This document shows, one piece after another, positions 62,646 through 64,000 of a stretch of 64,000 nt of DNA (position 1 is the stretch's first letter; each line of letters opens with the position of its first letter). Origin of the DNA: Phenylobacterium kunshanense (lineage in GTDB: Bacteria; Pseudomonadota; Alphaproteobacteria; Caulobacterales; Caulobacteraceae); contig NZ_QFYS01000002.1 of the NCBI RefSeq assembly GCF_003254525.1, positions 558,001-622,000 on the forward strand, written 5' to 3'. The position numbers and the translations under genes were made by a program. A model generated the notes under the pieces. It saw only the letters and a program-made list of their open reading frames with translations. It did not search any database and was not told the origin of the DNA.

Positions 62646-63806
62646 CTACTCCTGCCGGAACGGCGTGTAGGCCTCCTCCAGCCACTCCATCTCCTGCTCA
62701 ACGCCCTCCCGCTCCTGCTCCAGGAAGCGCTCGACCGGCCCGCGCAGCATGGGGTCGGCGATCCAGTGGGCGGAATAGACGGGGCGGGGCAGGTAGCCGC
62801 GGGCGATCTTGTGCTGGCCCTGGGCGCCCGCCTCCACGCGCGGCAGACCCTGCTCGATGGCCCACTCGATGGCCTGGTAGTAGCAGAGCTCGAAGTGCAG
62901 GAACGGGACGTCCTCCACGCAGCCCCAGTGGCGGCCATAGAGGCAGTCGCCGCCGATCAGGTTCAGCGCTCCGGCGATCCAGCGCCCCTCGCGCCGGGCC
63001 ATCACCAGCAGCACCCGGTCGGCCATCCGCTCGCCCAGCATCGAGAAGAACGGTCGCGTCAGATAGGGCCGGCCCCACTTGCGCGAGCCGGTGTCCATGT
63101 AGAAGTGGAAGAAGGCGTCCCAGTGGTCCTCTGTGAGGTCAGCGCCGGTCAGCCGATGGATCTCGACCCCGGCCTGGGCGTCGCGCCGCTCCCGGCGGAT
63201 CGTCTTTCGGCGGCCCGATGACAGGGCGGCCAGGAAGGCCTCGAAGTCCGCATAGCCGCGGTTCTCCCAATGGTACTGCTGCCCTTCGCGCAGCCCCAGG
63301 CCCTGCTCGCCCAGCCAGCGCCACTCGTCTCCGGTGACGAAGTTCAGGTTGAGGCCAGAGGCGTCGTAGCGCTCGCAGAGCGACAGACCGCCCCCGGTCA
63401 GGAGTCGCCGCGCCTCACCGGTGTCCACATCGGGCCGCGCCAGCATCCTCGGGCCCGTCGCGGGCACGAATGGGGCGGCCGACAGCAGCTTCGGATAGTA
63501 CCGCCCGCCCGCGCGCTCGTAGGCGTCGGCCCAGGCGTGGTCGAAGATGTATTCCCCCTGGCTGTGGCTCTTCAGATAGAGCGGCATCACCGCACCCACG
63601 CGGCCGGCCTCGTCCTCCACCGCCAGGTGCTGCGGTCCCCAGCCGGTGCGCTCCACCGCGCAGCCCGCCTCCTCCAGCGCGTGCAGGAAGTCGTAGCGGA
63701 TGAAGGGATTGCCTGCGTAGGCCGGGTTGTCGGCGCAGGCGTCCCAGGCCTCCCGGCCGATCTCGGCGATGCGGCGGGCCACGCGAACCGCCGGCTTCAG
63801 CGTCAC
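62646..63806 (-). CDS. FemAB-like DUF482 / GNAT-fold protein
   Basis: A 386-residue protein of the DUF482 (FemAB-like acyltransferase) group: NPFIRYDFLHALEEAGCAVE, HSQGEYIFDHAWADAYERAG, RRKTIRRERRDAQAGVEIHR, YLTRPFFSMLGERMADRVLL and VEAGAQGQHKIARGYLPRPV. Homologues are annotated as peptidoglycan-biosynthesis-like or N-acetyltransferase proteins without firm function. There is no ATG in place; GTG at 63806 overlaps the stop of the GDPD gene (GTGA), so the two are coupled. Confidence 0.87.
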   Translation of the reverse strand: MTLKPAVRVARRIAEIGREAWDACADNPAYAGNPFIRYDFLHALEEAGCAVERTGWGPQHLAVEDEAGRVGAVMPLYLKSHSQGEYIFDHAWADAYERAGGRYYPKLLSAAPFVPATGPRMLARPDVDTGEARRLLTGGGLSLCERYDASGLNLNFVTGDEWRWLGEQGLGLREGQQYHWENRGYADFEAFLAALSSGRRKTIRRERRDAQAGVEIHRLTGADLTEDHWDAFFHFYMDTGSRKWGRPYLTRPFFSMLGERMADRVLLVMARREGRWIAGALNLIGGDCLYGRHWGCVEDVPFLHFELCYYQAIEWAIEQGLPRVEAGAQGQHKIARGYLPRPVYSAHWIADPMLRGPVERFLEQEREGVEQEMEWLEEAYTPFRQE

Positions 63807-64000
63807 GCCCGCTGGCCCCGGTCGGGGACGAACCCCTCGAAGATGAGGTTGTCGCAGCCGGCCTTCACGGCGTCCCACTGCTCCGGCTTGCGCACCGTCC
63901 AGGCCACCACAGGCATGCCCTGGGCCCGGAGTTCGGCGGCCCGGGCGTGCGGCAGGACGTCGAGACCCAGCGCCAGGAAGTGCGGGCGGGCGATCTCCAC
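63803..64000 (-). CDS. Glycerophosphodiester phosphodiesterase, C-terminal part (partial)
   Basis: The visible 65 residues end with VVAWTVRKPEQWDAVKAGCD and NLIFEGFVPDRGQRA. This is the typical last strand of GDPD TIM barrels (W-T-V-x-x-P-x-x-W/M, then D-x-I-I/F-E/T-D/G-x-P). The enzyme hydrolyses glycerophosphodiesters to glycerol-3-phosphate. The 5' part lies beyond the window, so signal and catalytic His residues cannot be checked. It overlaps the FemAB-like gene by four bases. Confidence 0.85.
   Translation of the reverse strand: MEIARPHFLALGLDVLPHARAAELRAQGMPVVAWTVRKPEQWDAVKAGCDNLIFEGFVPDRGQRA

Overview
The window reads as chromosomal DNA of a Caulobacteraceae-type alphaproteobacterium (Caulobacter or Phenylobacterium are the nearest guesses; genus not proven). 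Reasons: very high GC with strong third-position GC, rimP-nusA-ylxR-infB order, an alphaproteobacterial rpmH-rnpA-yidC-engB cluster, a CcmABCDG system, a Caulobacter-like chemoreceptor ending in an acidic-Trp-x-x-Phe tail, an HWE histidine kinase, DUF2794, and TTAA-N7-TTAA-like sites that resemble CtrA boxes. Gene density is very high. No stretch over 300 bases lacks a gene. I found no rRNA, tRNA, CRISPR array, insertion sequence, phage or integrase.

Layout. 1-5.5 kb: transcription/translation operon (rimP end, nusA, YlxR/L7Ae fusion, infB), closed by a hairpin shared with a convergent Tat-exported aminotransferase. 6.9-12.9 kb: small housekeeping or hypothetical genes (DUF2939 lipoprotein, dienelactone hydrolase, CitE-like lyase, DUF2237, thpR, Bax-inhibitor-1 protein, DUF2794, DUF1223). 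13-15.7 kb: aconitase acnA. 15.9-19.8 kb: cytochrome c maturation genes ccmAB and ccmCDG, split by two periplasmic proteins. 19.8-20.5 kb: two tiny orphan genes with possible CtrA boxes. 20.5-28 kb: yciB-ftsY, an AIM24-like gene, dapE, two tandem cupins, dapD-nucleotidase and argB, with an elaborate inverted repeat before argB's stop. 27.8-33.4 kb: exported amidohydrolase, acyl-CoA dehydrogenase, then rpmH-rnpA-yidC-engB on the minus strand. 33.5-37.3 kb: a tightly overlapping minus-strand set: TetR, lipase-like esterase, quinone oxidoreductase, GNAT and map. 37.5-42.4 kb: chemoreceptor, a tiny exported TonB-C-like protein, an HWE kinase and a DUF72 protein. 42.7-51 kb: M28 peptidase, then a TetR regulator divergent from a three-gene RND efflux operon. 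51-59 kb: hybrid kinase with two receivers, TPR-glycosyltransferase-like protein, threonine dehydratase plus VOC protein, purA, and a receiver-like protein with Glu at the phosphoacceptor. 59-64 kb: TonB-dependent receptor plus exported phosphodiesterase, FemAB-like protein, and the end of a glycerophosphodiesterase.

Most of the window is core metabolism and gene expression, so no obvious large new system stands out. The best leads are small: the exported mini TonB-C protein and its palindromic promoter region, the structured repeat with compensatory changes near argB, the pseudo-receiver, the receptor/phosphodiesterase pair, the Tat-exported aminotransferase, and the two small genes with CtrA-like sites. 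Start codons matter here: ccmG, argB and the pseudo-receiver are best read from TTG, and rpmH, engB and the FemAB-like gene from GTG.
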